DNA of 64,000 bases. Source: Caenorhabditis remanei (taxonomy: Eukaryota; Nematoda; Chromadorea; Rhabditida; Rhabditidae). The translations under genes were made by a program, and so were the position numbers. Below, one piece after another: positions 12,767 through 23,853 of the stretch (position 1 is the stretch's first letter; each line of letters begins with the position of its first letter). Below the pieces are notes generated by a model, which saw only the letters and a list, made by a program, of their open reading frames with translations, ran no database searches and was not told where the DNA came from. The stretch lies in assembly GCF_010183535.1 (NCBI RefSeq), contig NC_071329.1:7316001-7380000 (forward strand), written 5' to 3'.

Positions 12767-14614
12767 ATGTCAAATCAAAGTGAGTTTTTTTCTACCCACT
12801 GCGCTGGAATCAACTCTGAATTTATTAAGAAATCAGTGCTGAATATCTCAAAATCCATCGACATTCAAAAAATGTTCTCATATTCTTCCAAATCATCGGT
12901 TCACTAGTTTTCTGTGCAGTTCTTCATCCAGTTTTCAGAAATCGGTGAGCCCTTCTAAACCTCTGGATTCAAAAATAAGTTTTCAGGCTACTCCTCGGAT
13001 CAACCACATCAACACTTGCCTCTTCTCTTCCTTTTTCTTGTGGTTTCTCGATTTTGATGGGGATGATAACAGCCATTATGACTAGATTGAGTAATTGATT
13101 TCTTTTTTGTTTTTAAATAATTTCTTTAATTTCTGTCGTTTTAGAATCTCCTCGAGCCATGATTATCTCCAATGCAATATGTTTTCTCAGTTTGATTATT
13201 GTATTGGGATTGACATTTGGCATATATAAATCTATAGGGAATTCAAGTGCGGAGAGTTTTCAAAAAGAGTTCCTGGAGGTACTGAATGCACATTCGGAGA
13301 AGGGATTGAAGGTTAGTGGAGTAGAAAAAAACATTTGAGTTTCCAGATGGTGATTTCAGACGCTCCACAAATTCCAACAATCCACTCAATGCTGTGGTGT
13401 TCCATTATCCAATGAAACCGTCTGGAATCAGACTTCGATCTCTCCGAATAGCCCATTGGCTTCATGGTTCTATTATACGATGCTTGATGAGAAATATATT
13501 GATGAAGCAAGGTCAGTCACTACCAATTTTCATATAAATTTTTAACATTTTCCCGTCTTCCAGACGATTATTCACTCTTCCCTGGTCGTGTTGCTCGGAT
13601 AGAACTCTGGGGTGTGAGCATTTGGCTTTTGAAAGGTTTCCTTTATTTTATTTTTCTCTTTTAAATTTCCCTTATTCATTTTGTTTTTAAAAGTCTTCAA
13701 TCTTTCTCTCTCCCTTTTCAAGGGTTTCCATTAAACCATCAAGCAAGGATGTCATTATTGACGAGTTGGTTGAAATTCAGCATCGTTTGGTGCGTTTGCT
13801 TTTCTAATTTTCGCTTTTTATAGTTTTGGAATTTCAGAGAAAATCGAAGAAAAGTGAGGATGCCAGACAAAGTGTCAACGAGAATGCATGTGAGCCCCCA
13901 GAAAAAGTTTTGTTGGATGGGGTGCCAACGCAATTGTTTATTGTTGGCGCTGGATTTGGTTGGTTTAATGAAAAACAGGGTTTTCGGTATTTGAATGGAA
14001 TCCTTTGTTTGCGTTGACTAAAACTAGGCTCCGCCCACTTTTAGAACACATCTTTTACTGAAATACACTTGAAATGTGACAAAGCTTCCATTTCTTTATA
14101 CTGTACCCGCACAAAAGGTTATCAACTTTGGCTGCTTTTTAGTAGAAAATGATCATTTTTGTAGTTGACCATTTTTTGTAGGGACACTACCATGGAAGTT
14201 ACAGGTTTTCAAAGTGAAATGTTCCAAAATTTCACTAATATGCACTAACATTTTTCGGTTTCAAGAAGAAATCACTTTGATGACTTCTAATTTTCAAGAT
14301 AGTGTCCCTACAAAAAATTATCAATTTGCTATTTTTGCTCTGTTTAGCCCATACCAAATTGAGTATATCAGACAATTAGGTTACACCGAAATACCCTGTC
14401 AAAGTTGGTCATTTTCCACTGAAAAAAGACAAAGTTGATAACCTTTTGAGAGGTACTGTATGCGTTTCAAGTTTCGAAATAAAGGTTTTTTCGGATTCTC
14501 GAAATTTTCCTTTTTCAAAAACTTTGAGATATTTTTTCAGCCCTCGTCACATTGATTGGAATTGGACTTGATGGTTTCTTGACTTGGCAAATCTCGAATA
14601 GCTTGGAAACATAG
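12767..14614 (+). CDS. Tetraspanin-like membrane protein
   Basis: Nine exons (12767-12779, 12920-12944, 12987-13090, 13145-13311, 13360-13511, 13564-13635, 13723-13789, 13838-13958, 14541-14614) sum to 795 nt, or 264 residues. The extracellular loop has the tetraspanin hallmark CCG (STQCCGVPL) and a second PWSCC motif followed by a Cys (GCEHLAF), plus a later Cys (NACEPP). Hydrophobic segments are an N-terminal stretch ending ILMGMITAIM, one around SNAICFLSLIIVLGLTFGI, and a C-terminal one around LFIVGAGFALVTLIGIGL. Only three clear membrane spans are visible instead of four, so the N-terminal exons (13 and 25 nt) are the least certain part. The last intron carries a MITE. Confidence 0.72.
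14099..14460. mobile_element. Palindromic Tc1/mariner-like MITE, copy 2
   Basis: The left end TACTGTACCCGCACAAAAGG and the reverse complement of the right end (TACAGTACCTCTCAAAAGG) are inverted repeats that continue as GTTATCAACTTTG. The element lies inside the 582-bp last intron of the tetraspanin-like gene and explains that intron's length. It is non-coding. Confidence 0.75.
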
Positions 14615-16162
14615 AACTCGTATTTCTCTTCATTTCAGAAATCATTTTCTTCTTCAAAACTTGGTGTATCAAAGAGGGATTAGCACAATTTCAAATTCCA
14701 TTTCCTGAAATTTATATTTACATTTTTTGAACTTCGATCCCTCAACTATATATCCCTAGCATTAACTCCACATGAATTTTGGAGCTGATCTCTTATATGC
14801 AAACTCAATTGCAGGGATAAGAAATTACTGGATTAGTGTCCTTTTTCCTCTGAATTCTTATCTCATCTTTTGGTCTCTTTTTCTTTTACAATGCAGGTGG
14901 TGCTAGATGAATCAGAGTCTATCCAAAACACTCTTATTGTTATCATTTTCTAGATCTTTTGAGTCTTTTGAGCCAACCTTTTCGGACACAAAAAGCAGGT
15001 GCATTTGCAGAAAAAAAGAGTTGGCTTCTGAAAATTAGATCAGAAAGGTTAGCTGGCTTTCCTTTTCTGGAAATTTTTCGAAAAATGAGTTTTGATCGAA
15101 GAAGTCACGTGATGTTAGGTGGAGATGTTTGGTGAAGAACATCCGGATACACAGACATCTCTTCCCCCAATTTTTAGTTTTTCCAATTGAATTCTGAAAA
15201 CTTTGCTCTCTCACACGTAATCTACCATTATGCTAGTATTGTCACAGCGTCTTCTTTTTCTAGTTTTTAAAATCAATCTAGGTGACAAGAATTGTTATTC
15301 AGATTTGACATGTCTTGTGATTGATATGAAAAAGGAAGTCAAATTTTGACCTGCCGTTTCTAGTAAACAGTTGTACATAAAGTTGAGATATATTTATCAT
15401 TTTGGGCCCCAACGAAAAATATTGAATTAAAAATTTTGTCTCAATTCAGAACGTTGAATGTTCTTGAGCCGGGGTTTTTAATAGAAAAAGGTTTCTAACT
15501 GCACTTACTACGATAACTACGACTAACTACGAGTTTTCAATTACTCAAGGTATACTAATGATTTTTCTACCTTTGTGTCAGGGTATCCGGATGTCCATCT
15601 ACCTCAAATTCTTGAATCTGAATGCCTAAAACAAATGAGTCAGCTGTCGAGTCAATTGTTTTTCAGACCTTGAAATTAATCTGAAAATCCGTTCGACCTG
15701 CTTTCGAACTTTTCAATATTCAGTCTTTTTTCAGGAAACCCTTCAACTCGAATCACCTTCCCCACCTGTTTCCCCCGATTCCCACCCTCACCTGACATGT
15801 TTTTTCTCCAATTCAATTATACACATACATCTCCTTTTTTGCTCTTTCCTCCCCCTATCTATAACTGAATCAAAGCCATTCCCCCCCTCCGCCCGTTTTT
15901 TCTTTTTTCTCTCACTCTTTCTTTTCACTTTTTCCACGTGTTGCTATGGGATACACTAACCAGTTTGGCTCTCTCTCTCTCTTTCTGTGATAACATATTG
16001 AAAAAGTGGGCGAGGCTCCCCTCAAAACTTCCCCCTATTCATTCTATCTCTTCATATATTTCTTTTTTCAATTACTTTTTTATTTTTTATTTTGCAGTTT
16101 ATTACCCCCCCCCCCCCCCCCCCCAGTCTACTGACATATATTACTTTCAGCCGAACAATAAA
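14615..16162. other. Intergenic region upstream of ankyrin gene
   Basis: No supportable gene. The distal part is AT-rich. From ~15,730 to 16,080 it becomes strongly pyrimidine-rich (CCCTC, TTTTTC and CTCTCTC runs) and ends in a 20-C homopolymer just before the ankyrin gene start. It probably contains that gene's promoter and trans-splice outron. Confidence 0.45.
16105..16124. repeat. 20-nt poly(C) tract
   Basis: An uninterrupted run of 20 C residues 38 bp upstream of the ankyrin gene start codon, within the presumed outron or 5' leader. In C. elegans, poly(G)/poly(C) tracts are deletion-prone in dog-1 (FANCJ helicase) mutants, so the length here may vary between strains or be an assembly artefact. 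Confidence 0.9.
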
Positions 16163-18265
16163 ATGGATCACAACGAAATGATATCGAGAATTGGAGAGGA
16201 AATCAAGAATGCTGGAGTTGATTTCAATCTGGATGATCCTTTTGAAGATCCATCACTGTGTACTACGGTAGGTCCAGAGAGTACTGTAGTACAGGGGTAC
16301 TGTATGCTACGAAATACGAACTGTAATCTTCCTCCGATACTTTATTGACTAGGGAAGGCCTCCAGGTGACCGTGGAGTTACGGGACGTGACCTATATCTT
16401 TTTCGAATTCCAGGCCTCGAGGGCAAAAACTGAATATATATTTGGAGTCAGCGTTTTCTCAGCTTTCCAATGATATAGATCACGTCCCGTAGCCCCACGG
16501 TCACATGGAGGTCTTCCCTAGTCAGTCCGCTTCAGTCAATTCCAGAACTTTCCAGGCATTCATGGACATTCTCTGGCAAGATGAACATGGAAACTCTGCT
16601 CTTATGCTGGCATCCGCTGAGAATCGTGTCCAACAAGTCAAGGGAATCCTCATTATGGCAATCAATAGTGGAAAGTTGTGGCAGGTAAGCATCATTCTCT
16701 GTGATGTCACACAGATCACCGACCGCTCTGATCATTCACTTATTTTGTACTCCGCTAATGAGGCTCGAAACTTTCGAAGCATATTAATGTGACGACGTCA
16801 GTAAGCTGAAAATAGGCGGTGCGGAAAGAATGTTGAAAACAACCTTTAGATATGACGATTTTTAATAGATAGGTTGGTTTCGGAAGAAGAGATAATTGAT
16901 GGTTTCACTATTTGGAAGAGCTAGATAAGGACTGATTAGTTATAGTATGAAAACAGGAAACAGAATAGTGTCTGGTGCGTCTGCGACGCGCTTTTCTTTC
17001 TCCAAATCCATTCTTCCAGGTCATCGACATGCGTAACCATGAGCGTCTCAACTGTGTTGATATGGCAGTTCGAGCTGGAAGTGAAACATGTGCAATGCTC
17101 ATTACGAAAGTGGCCAGAGAATATGCCAAACATCGGGTTCGTACCCTTCATTCCTCTCATACTATTTATGATTTTCCAGCCACGTTCTGAAACCGAGAAG
17201 CAATTCGATTCGATGCCAACTACCGTAGAAGACGTCACTTTCACATTTTTGGGAGCGAAAGGGGTCGAGCAATTCGATGATAAATATGTTAAGGAGGTAA
17301 GCTCGCCCAGACACCGTTCGTTTTCTAATTTCCGTTTTGTATCGTTGTAAACAGAAGACACAGATTGACGTCGTTGAACGACAACTTCATCTCTTTTTGT
17401 ATAACACAATCAATTGTTTTGTTCTGTTTTCGTTCCTCCCCTGTTTTGAGATGTTTTCAGACTTATAGTATACTCCCATGGGGTGTAGGCGGCGTGGGAG
17501 ACACTATGGAAACATAATTTTTCAGCTTGTCCGCCAATCGTCGTCTGCTTCTGGCCACGGTGTCGTCACCAAGAAGTTGAGTCGCGAGAAGATTTCCAAC
17601 AGTTTGGCGAAGAGCACTGCAGCATCCGCCGGAAAAGAATATCTTAAAATGGTGAAACGATCCTCATCTGCTCATTCGAGACTTATGTCACAACGGACAT
17701 TCTCTGTAGAATCCGGATCGATTGATTCTTCGGAACCATCGACTCCTCAACTAACTGCTCCACCAGCAGATCATGGAGTTTTGTCGAGTGTTGGAGAGAG
17801 AATAAGAAGTATTTTCGGGAAGAAAGTATAGTTTCGCATTGTGAACCTGGCCAAATAACTTCTCTATTTCAGCCTCCACTCCACACAAAAAGTCTCTCAC
17901 TTGCTCAATCCGATCGTGCAGTTTCGCCGTCTGTCCGATCTTCTTCCGTTTCCACCAAACCTCTTTCCTATGCTTCTGCGACGAGTAACTTCGAGGTTCG
18001 CTGTTTAAAATTCACTATTTTTTCATGTACAAAGATTTTTAAGGACGATAATCTGAAGCTTCCACAGCATTCTTCATCGGTGGAATCGCCAACAGTTGAA
18101 GCGCCGACCAACAGCGGATTGTTCCGTTGGGGATCCAAAGACAAGCCGGTGAACAGCTCTTTCGCGATGTCTAACGGAGGCCGCCTACCACCGTTGAATC
18201 TCCGTCGTCGTGGCAGCAGTGATCAAAAGAATCGCGATTTCACCTCGCTGGGAGGTGACGAGTAA
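16163..18265 (+). CDS. Ankyrin-repeat protein with Ser-rich tail
   Basis: Seven exons (16163-16267, 16556-16684, 17020-17136, 17180-17296, 17526-17825, 17873-17995, 18044-18265) total 1,113 nt, or 370 residues. The ATG follows a TTACTTTCAG acceptor by 13 nt, suggesting trans-splicing. Two ankyrin-like units are visible (DEHGNSALMLASAEN and NHERLNCVDMAVRAGSETC). The C-terminal ~215 residues are basic and Ser-rich (SSSAHSRLMSQRTFSVESGS), resembling an unstructured, phosphorylatable region. All introns are phase 0. The gene converges on cct-1, as the C. elegans gene next to cct-1 may also do (from memory). Exon 7 uses a TTTTTAAG acceptor. Its 3' part is duplicated at 23,854-24,290. Confidence 0.8.
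16346..16524. mobile_element. Palindromic MITE in ankyrin gene intron 1
   Basis: The ends are long inverted repeats. The left begins TGACTAGGGAAGGCCTCCAG and the right ends as its near-perfect complement, continuing into GTGACCGTGG and GGGACGTGA on the left arm. The arms are about 45 bp in a 179-bp element with no coding capacity. It lies fully inside intron 1 (16268-16555). Confidence 0.8.
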
Positions 18266-19110
18266 TGAAGAAGTTGGCAAAGCTTCTTCATTTTGTGGAT
18301 AATAAGAAATGAATACAAACAATTTTGAAATCAAAACATTAAAACTTACAACATTTCGTTCAATAAAGTATTGTCAAAAATTATCGGAGTGGGGGACAAA
18401 AAGAAACAAAGAAAAGCTGAAAAATGAGAATTTGGGAATAGAAACAGCAGATCGGTATTATGTGAGAAGCACGCGGAAAACAGGGGTATTGAAAACGGCA
18501 AAAACGAAACAAATTAGGCGTGGCAATCATCATGTCCTCCAGCTGGCTCTTGCTTGTCAAGCTTAATGAGGTCATCGATACGCAATATCGTGATTGCAGC
18601 TTCAGTGGCGAATTTCAAAGATTTGACCTTGCTAAGAGCTGGCTCCAAAACTCCGGCTTCCTTGTTATCACGAATAGATCCATTTTCGAGATCCAAACCT
18701 GCCCTGTAATAAGAAAATTTTCAGAATAAAAACAATCAAAAACGATTCTTACCATTTGAGATGTTGAAGTTGTGGGATAAGTTGAGCCTTTGAATGATAA
18801 GCACGGAGTTTCGTGACCAAATCAGTTGAATCTCTGGCAGCATTGCTGGCCAAAACCTTTGGAATGATCAGAAGAGCAGAAGCATATTCAGCAACGGCGA
18901 GTTGTTCACGAGAAGACAATGTTTGAGCAAATGTTTCGAGGAAAAGACTGAGAGAAGTCTCAACAGCACCTCCTCCAGCGACAAGTTTCTTACTCTCCAA
19001 CACTCTACGAACAACGCAAAGAGAGTCGTGAATTGATCGTTCCATCTCGTCAAGCATAGTATCGTTAGCTCCTCGAAGAATAATGCTGCTGGCGGTACGA
19101 GACTTTGGTC
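17382..19110. repeat. Segmental duplication, copy 1
   Basis: This stretch is repeated at 23854-25121 with only scattered substitutions. It carries the last exons of the ankyrin gene, the convergent intergenic region and the last two coding exons of cct-1 (the upstream one cut short). Copy 2 lacks about 460 bp present here (roughly 17,765-18,222). The right edge at ~19,110 stops inside a cct-1 exon and passes straight into the 213-bp direct repeat. Confidence 0.9.
18514..19110 (-). pseudogene. Truncated 3' copy of cct-1
   Basis: Only the last coding exon (to the TAA at 18514) and part of the exon before it are present. The frame is still open ([17 protein letters not shown] through QLQHLKW, then the final exon ending HDDCHA) and the intron splice sites are intact. 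Homology stops after GGTC at 19,110, so the N-terminal ~60% of the chaperonin, including the ATP-binding motifs, is missing. Near identity with the intact copy suggests a recent duplication or gene conversion. It cannot make a working subunit. Confidence 0.9.
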
Positions 19111-19116
19111 TTTTGG

Positions 19117-19329
19117 GGATACGTGGATATAACTCATTCTCTGTAAGACTCGAGTGTGGTCAATGTAGATAGGGGCCTAGGGCGTGTAAGGTAGCTAACG
19201 TTTTTCAACTTTCCAAGAACGTATATGAGAACATGAACAGCATAAGCGCACAATATTGTATCCCAGCTCCGGGTTACTGTAGTACGGTAGGTGCTCATAG
19301 GTCAACAAATGAACTTGTTGAAAATTGAT
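19117..19329. repeat. 213-bp direct repeat, left copy
   Basis: It begins GGATACGTGGATATAACTC and ends GAAAATTGAT. A copy of the same length and orientation lies at 22986-23198, with about six substitutions. It starts within ~7 bp of the point where cct-1 homology ends. The family is not recognised and there is no coding capacity. Confidence 0.9.
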
Positions 19330-19983
19330 AGTCGAGTATAAATAATTTTTCTTTAACAATAAGTATTCTGTACAATAAAACTGATTCATTCAAAGTCATA
19401 TATGATCAAGAGGTGAAAGTTCTAAATATTCGAGTGATTAAAAGTAAGATGAGTAAGATTAATAGAGGGACACAAATAACGAAACACTTGATAAAATTAA
19501 CCAAAGAAATATGATTGATGATGTTGAATAAACTGTTGATTCTTTGTTGGGCTCTCCAAATAACAGTATCGGTTAAAAAGGAGAAGTCCCAAGAAAAGTT
19601 TAGACCCAAATCTCGAATTTTGATTGAATTTGAAAAAAATTTGCCATCCATGACAAAATCAACATCGTGCACTGTGGCACGGTTAGAGGGATGGGAAACA
19701 TATGCAAAAATTTCAAGTATTCAGAATTTGGTCACTTCAGTCAAAAAACAGTCTGTTCAAAATTACTTCAAAATTTCTAGAAAATTTTGGTGTTAACATC
19801 AGGAATGTTTTTCGAAAAACTTGAAACGTATTCTGAAAATGTTTTGAATCTATCTCTGAAATCGACAGAAATAAATTATAAGAATTTGAGTGAACCCTAA
19901 ATTTTGACAAAAATAGATACCAAAAAGCGGTATTATCCACTACGACCTAGACAAGCCATAGATTATTTTGGATAGCCAGTATA
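19330..19983. other. Non-coding spacer downstream of F-box gene
   Basis: AT-rich sequence with only short frames on both strands. It may contain the 3' UTR or an extra terminal exon of the F-box gene, since a good donor (CTTGAAAGTAAGT on the minus strand, near 20,030) lies shortly before the chosen stop. Confidence 0.4.
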
Positions 19984-22219
19984 TTAAATTTCAAAATGAT
20001 ATCCGGCGTGGTCCTGTTCATTCAAACTTACTTTCAAACGCCGTAGTTCCTCATATTTATAATTTTTTTGTCTCATTTCTTCTGAGAAATCAGAAATATC
20101 GACCTGATTTTCTCGATTCTCTATCATTGATATTTCTTCTTCCAACTCCTTTTTCCTCTCGAGCAACTCGAGAATTTCAAAAAGATGCGTTGACTCTCCC
20201 ATAGCCTCCCAAGCAGAGAATCCGACTGAGTTGCCTTCACCTATTTCCAAATGACCTAATACGAATTTCCTGTGTTTGTGATTCTTTGCTTTTCTGTAAC
20301 AGATTATCATTTTAAGGGATTTCATAAATTTCAAAGTGTTAAAAAGGGTGAAGATGTAGCCAACGAAAACCCAATTACACGGTTTTTCCAAAACTGAAAC
20401 TCGGAAAAATTCCCCCGTATTAAGTAATGTTCAGATACGTTTTCTTTTTTTCGGGGTCTGAGTGAAAAATAGTATCAGAACTTAGGCTCCGTCCTTTTGA
20501 TCCACAGAAAGTATCGATTGAAGTTAAATTAATTCTTCAATTTTGAGGATATATTATTGCCTAGAAGCTACAAACGAGGTCAACTACAAAAATGTTTCAA
20601 AAACACTAGAAGCTCAATTCTAAGTAGGAAATGACAATATCTCAAAAATTGATGAACATTTAAGACTTACATATATGTTTTCAGTAGATCAAAAGAGGCG
20701 GAGCCCAAATTCAGGTACCATTTTTCACTCACTTCACTCTTTCACAGTCAGGCCCCCTCAGGTGGTATCCATGAAAAAAATGCCAAAGGATCGGAACCGT
20801 TGGGGGATGATTGATCCGCTCACAGATATTTTTTGTGAACTTACATGAAAAAATCAGTAGAACTGGCCCCTTCGACATGCACAGTGATGAGTTGATCAGT
20901 AAGAACATCTTTGTCGATTATTGCGCCTTCTTTCAATTTCAACTTCAGTAATTCCAGCATATCCTCTTCACAGTTCACCCAATAATTCAAAAATTGGTTG
21001 ACATCAGAGCAATCGAAAATTGTGGACTTTAACTCTATCCAACCAACATTTCTTATTGATTTCAGATCATTCAGAGTTATCCATCTACCATTGTTATATC
21101 TAGTGACATAGTATTTCAAGGCCTGAAAAAGTTTGAAGTTTGATAGATAATAATAATAATAATAATTCTCGGGAATTAACAACGAAAGCATTTTGGTTAA
21201 ACTTGGAAGCTTACTCACAAAACCATTATAAACTCAAGTGCATCCAATTTCAAAAATAGGGTTGTGTGCGGTTTGTTGCTTACAGCGGAGAAAATGAAGG
21301 TATGTTTCGAGACACAGTAAATTTGTATGTGTTTTCGATTCTTGAAGCGGAGCGACAGTTTCAGCTGGAATAATAAAAAACTTACATTCTGATGCTTAAA
21401 ATCTATTGGAATATCTGAATCAATTTCAAGTCGCTTCGACACCGGTATTTTGTCCATCAGTTCGGTTAACAGTGTAGCAGTTAAACTGCCTCTCATAAAT
21501 GAGAATTCGGTGCATTTCTCTGCTAATGGTAAGTTCAAGTAATGCATCATAGTTTCAGTGCTCAGTTTGTTTAAATAAAAGTTCCATCCCACCGAAGGAC
21601 AAGAAAATAGGGCACTGATGCATTTAAACAAGTCAAAAACCGTGTTAGATGAAAAATGTTCAATCTTCAAAAATGTGTTATCTTCACTCTCGTATCTGAA
21701 ACAAACGAATGCGCTTCATTAACATAAAGTATCTTAACGATTCTTACGAACCTTTCACATAACTGCTGCATTTTCGAAACTGACTCCAACTGTTTTTCAG
21801 ACTTCCCTTTTCGGAAAAAAATACATAATATGGTATTCGATTGGACCAAGTCGTATTGTGAACATTGGTTACCCAAATGAACATGGAGTTCCTTCAGTTT
21901 GTATTTCGAAACTCTGAGAAAAGATTCCAGACGATAAGAGCACATTGATAATTTTATTCTGTAAAAAATACCAGTTTTGTGTTTTGAATAAAACGAGGAA
22001 CTGCGAACTACAGTGTTCTTGAACTACGAACAGAAGAAACTACAGTGTTCTTGAACTACGAACAGAAGAATGATAGTGAACAAATTTTGGATATCCTATA
22101 ACTTACATTTCATTTGAGTCCATAAACTCAGTAACCAATTTAAACGGCACTAGTGGAAGTTTCAGAATGAGAAACGGTTTGTGTTTTGGAATAGATGTGT
22201 CAATATTCCAAAAACACAT
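19984..22219 (-). CDS. F-box protein with FBA_2-type domain
   Basis: Six exons (22219-22107, 21958-21752, 21695-21386, 21364-21224, 21122-20845, 20269-19984) total 1,335 nt, or 444 residues. The N-terminus (KHKPFLILKLPLVPFKLV) matches the start of nematode F-box motifs (FPLLKLP-type). The middle has the FBA_2 pattern seen in large Caenorhabditis F-box families (WITLNDLKSIRNVGWIELKS, then LNYWVNCEEDMLELLKLKL). The C-terminus is a charged coiled coil (LLERKKELEEEISMIENR). Such proteins bind SKP1 in cullin-RING ligases and evolve fast. The gene sits between the two copies of the duplicated cct-1/ankyrin block, so it was probably inserted. The 3' end could involve another splice. Confidence 0.75.
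20453..20754. mobile_element. Palindromic MITE in F-box gene intron
   Basis: The ends are inverted (GTCTGAGTGAAAAATAGTA on the left; TACCATTTTTCACTCA on the right). Further in, TTAGGCTCCGTCCTTTTGAT pairs with ATCAAAAGAGGCGGAGCC. It occupies most of the 575-bp last intron of the F-box gene and is non-coding. It differs from the Tc1-like family. Confidence 0.75.
22008..22070. repeat. Two-copy ~31-bp tandem repeat
   Basis: The unit CTACAGTGTTCTTGAACTAC continues into GAACAGAAGAA and occurs twice in a row inside the first intron of the F-box gene. Confidence 0.85.
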
Positions 22220-22985
22220 TCTGATAGCTTTATGAACTCTATGTAATGAACTTTTCACAATTCTCCAAACAATGAGTAGAGAAGAAAGGCAGCAATTATT
22301 GATTCACAACGTTGTCTGCATCCCGTTTGCGTCTTACGCATCTGCCCTTTCTGCTGACGGACTGGGAGGCTAACAGAACCGTCTACAGGCATACTACTGT
22401 CTTCTGTCATACGACACTATGTCCGTGGTGGGAGAAGGGTGAGAAATTAGACTGATATGAAGAGTAATCGTGCATTAGGAATAGCAGATATTGATATGAG
22501 TAAAAGATTCTTTCTATTTTATTTTACTACTCTCTATCTATTTTTTCTACTATGTATGTATTGTTATTTCATAAGCCCTCTTTACTGTCAATATCTCTCA
22601 CCTCCAATTTTTATCGCCTTGTTCGATTTCATAAATTTGTTTTCTCCCGCCTTCCGAAAAGAAACACTTTCTGTCAGAAATCGAAGAAGTTGCAACGGGA
22701 ACTGACTTCAATCATTCATCTTTGGAACTTGATCCAGAACCTCAAAAGCAAAGAATGATCCAACTGGAACATCGCTATACCAAAACTACAGGAAACTATG
22801 ATTACGAAGTTATGTGGGGAAAAAGCAGAAAAAATTAAAATTATTATATTAGTAGAGTAGTGGAGTTATTTTTGAGTTATACACGAAAAATTGAGATTGA
22901 ATCTCGGTTAACAAATTGATATGTTCTTCATACATCTTTAGGGAAGAAATTCACAGCCATAATAATTTTCATAAGTTTTTTGAGT

Positions 22986-23198
22986 GGATACGTGGATATA
23001 ACTCATTCTCTGTAAGACTCGAGTGTGGTCAATGTAGATAGGGGCCTAGGGCGTGTAAGGTAGCTAACGTTTTGAAACTTTCCAAGAACGTATATGAGAA
23101 CATGAACAGCATAAACGCACAATATTGTATCCCAGCTCCGGGTTACTGTAGTACGGTAGGTGCTCATAGGTCAAAAAATGAACTTTTTGAAAATTGAT
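22986..23198. repeat. 213-bp direct repeat, right copy
   Basis: Same orientation and length as 19117-19329. The visible differences are a two-base change after AGCTAACGTTTT, G to A in CATAAGCGC, and two substitutions near the end, so identity is about 97%. Together the copies bracket the F-box gene. Confidence 0.9.
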
Positions 23199-23523
23199 CG
23201 GGAGAAGCTGAAATTTTAAGCATATATTGAATAGAATTTGATTGTTTTTTTCACAATGTTTCAAAGCTTTGGGAATATTATCTACCGAGTTATGGTCAGA
23301 AAACATTTTTTGAACAATTTTTTGAGAAAATCCAAACTTAGAAGATTTAATCAAAACTTCCGTATTTTACAAATTTTGACAGAAAAAATACATTTTGTTA
23401 TTTTTCCCGTGAGCTCCAACTCGTCCGTTGTTCGTGGAAATTGAAAACTTAATTTCTTGGATCGGGCGGTATGTTGAGAATGGAGATTTCTGAAATTTGA
23501 AATCTCATTCAACAAAGAGAAAA

Positions 23524-23710
23524 TATTATTAAGTTTTCTGAAAAATGAAAAAAAAGAAGAAAATGCTGAATTCTCTGAACAGAACCGAAACACTTAAAAC
23601 CTAATCAAGTGTTGCTACTGTTTTCGGTTCTGTTGGTGCTACTGTTTCGGTTCTGTTCAGAGAATTCAGCATTTTCTTCTTCTTTTTCGTTTTTCAGAAA
23701 ACTTAATAAT
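23524..23710. repeat. Long inverted repeat (68-bp arms)
   Basis: The left arm runs from TATTATTAAGTTTTCTG through GAACAGAACCGAAACAC. The right arm is its near-perfect reverse complement, ending CAGAAAACTTAATAAT. The ~50-bp loop contains another copy of TTTCGGTTCTGTT. It could be a MITE or a hairpin-forming snapback sequence. Confidence 0.85.
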
Positions 23711-23853
23711 TGCTGTATAGAAACGCCTACGTAAAACCCTAGTCACGTGCCCCGGTTATTCTAAGTATTCATTTCCTTTAGAATTCAGTTCTTAATAAAG
23801 ATAGAAGTAAAGAACCACGTATATCGTCTCATATTGTCAACTGCGTATATTGT

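Larger units (their letters stand above)
22220..23853. other. Non-coding region upstream of F-box gene
   Basis: This region should hold the F-box gene promoter. It contains the right 213-bp direct repeat (22986-23198) and a long hairpin (23524-23710). A Phe/Tyr-rich open frame near 22,457-22,705 is low-complexity and not a credible gene. The rest shows nothing recognisable. Confidence 0.5.

Noticed and set aside
17134..17150. GGGTTCGTACCC resembling a tRNA T-arm
   Set aside because: It spans an ankyrin gene exon end and donor site; no acceptor or anticodon stem around it.
22457..22758. Two overlapping hydrophobic frames (Phe/Tyr/Leu-rich)
   Set aside because: T-rich sequence always gives such frames; no splice signals and no homology recognised.
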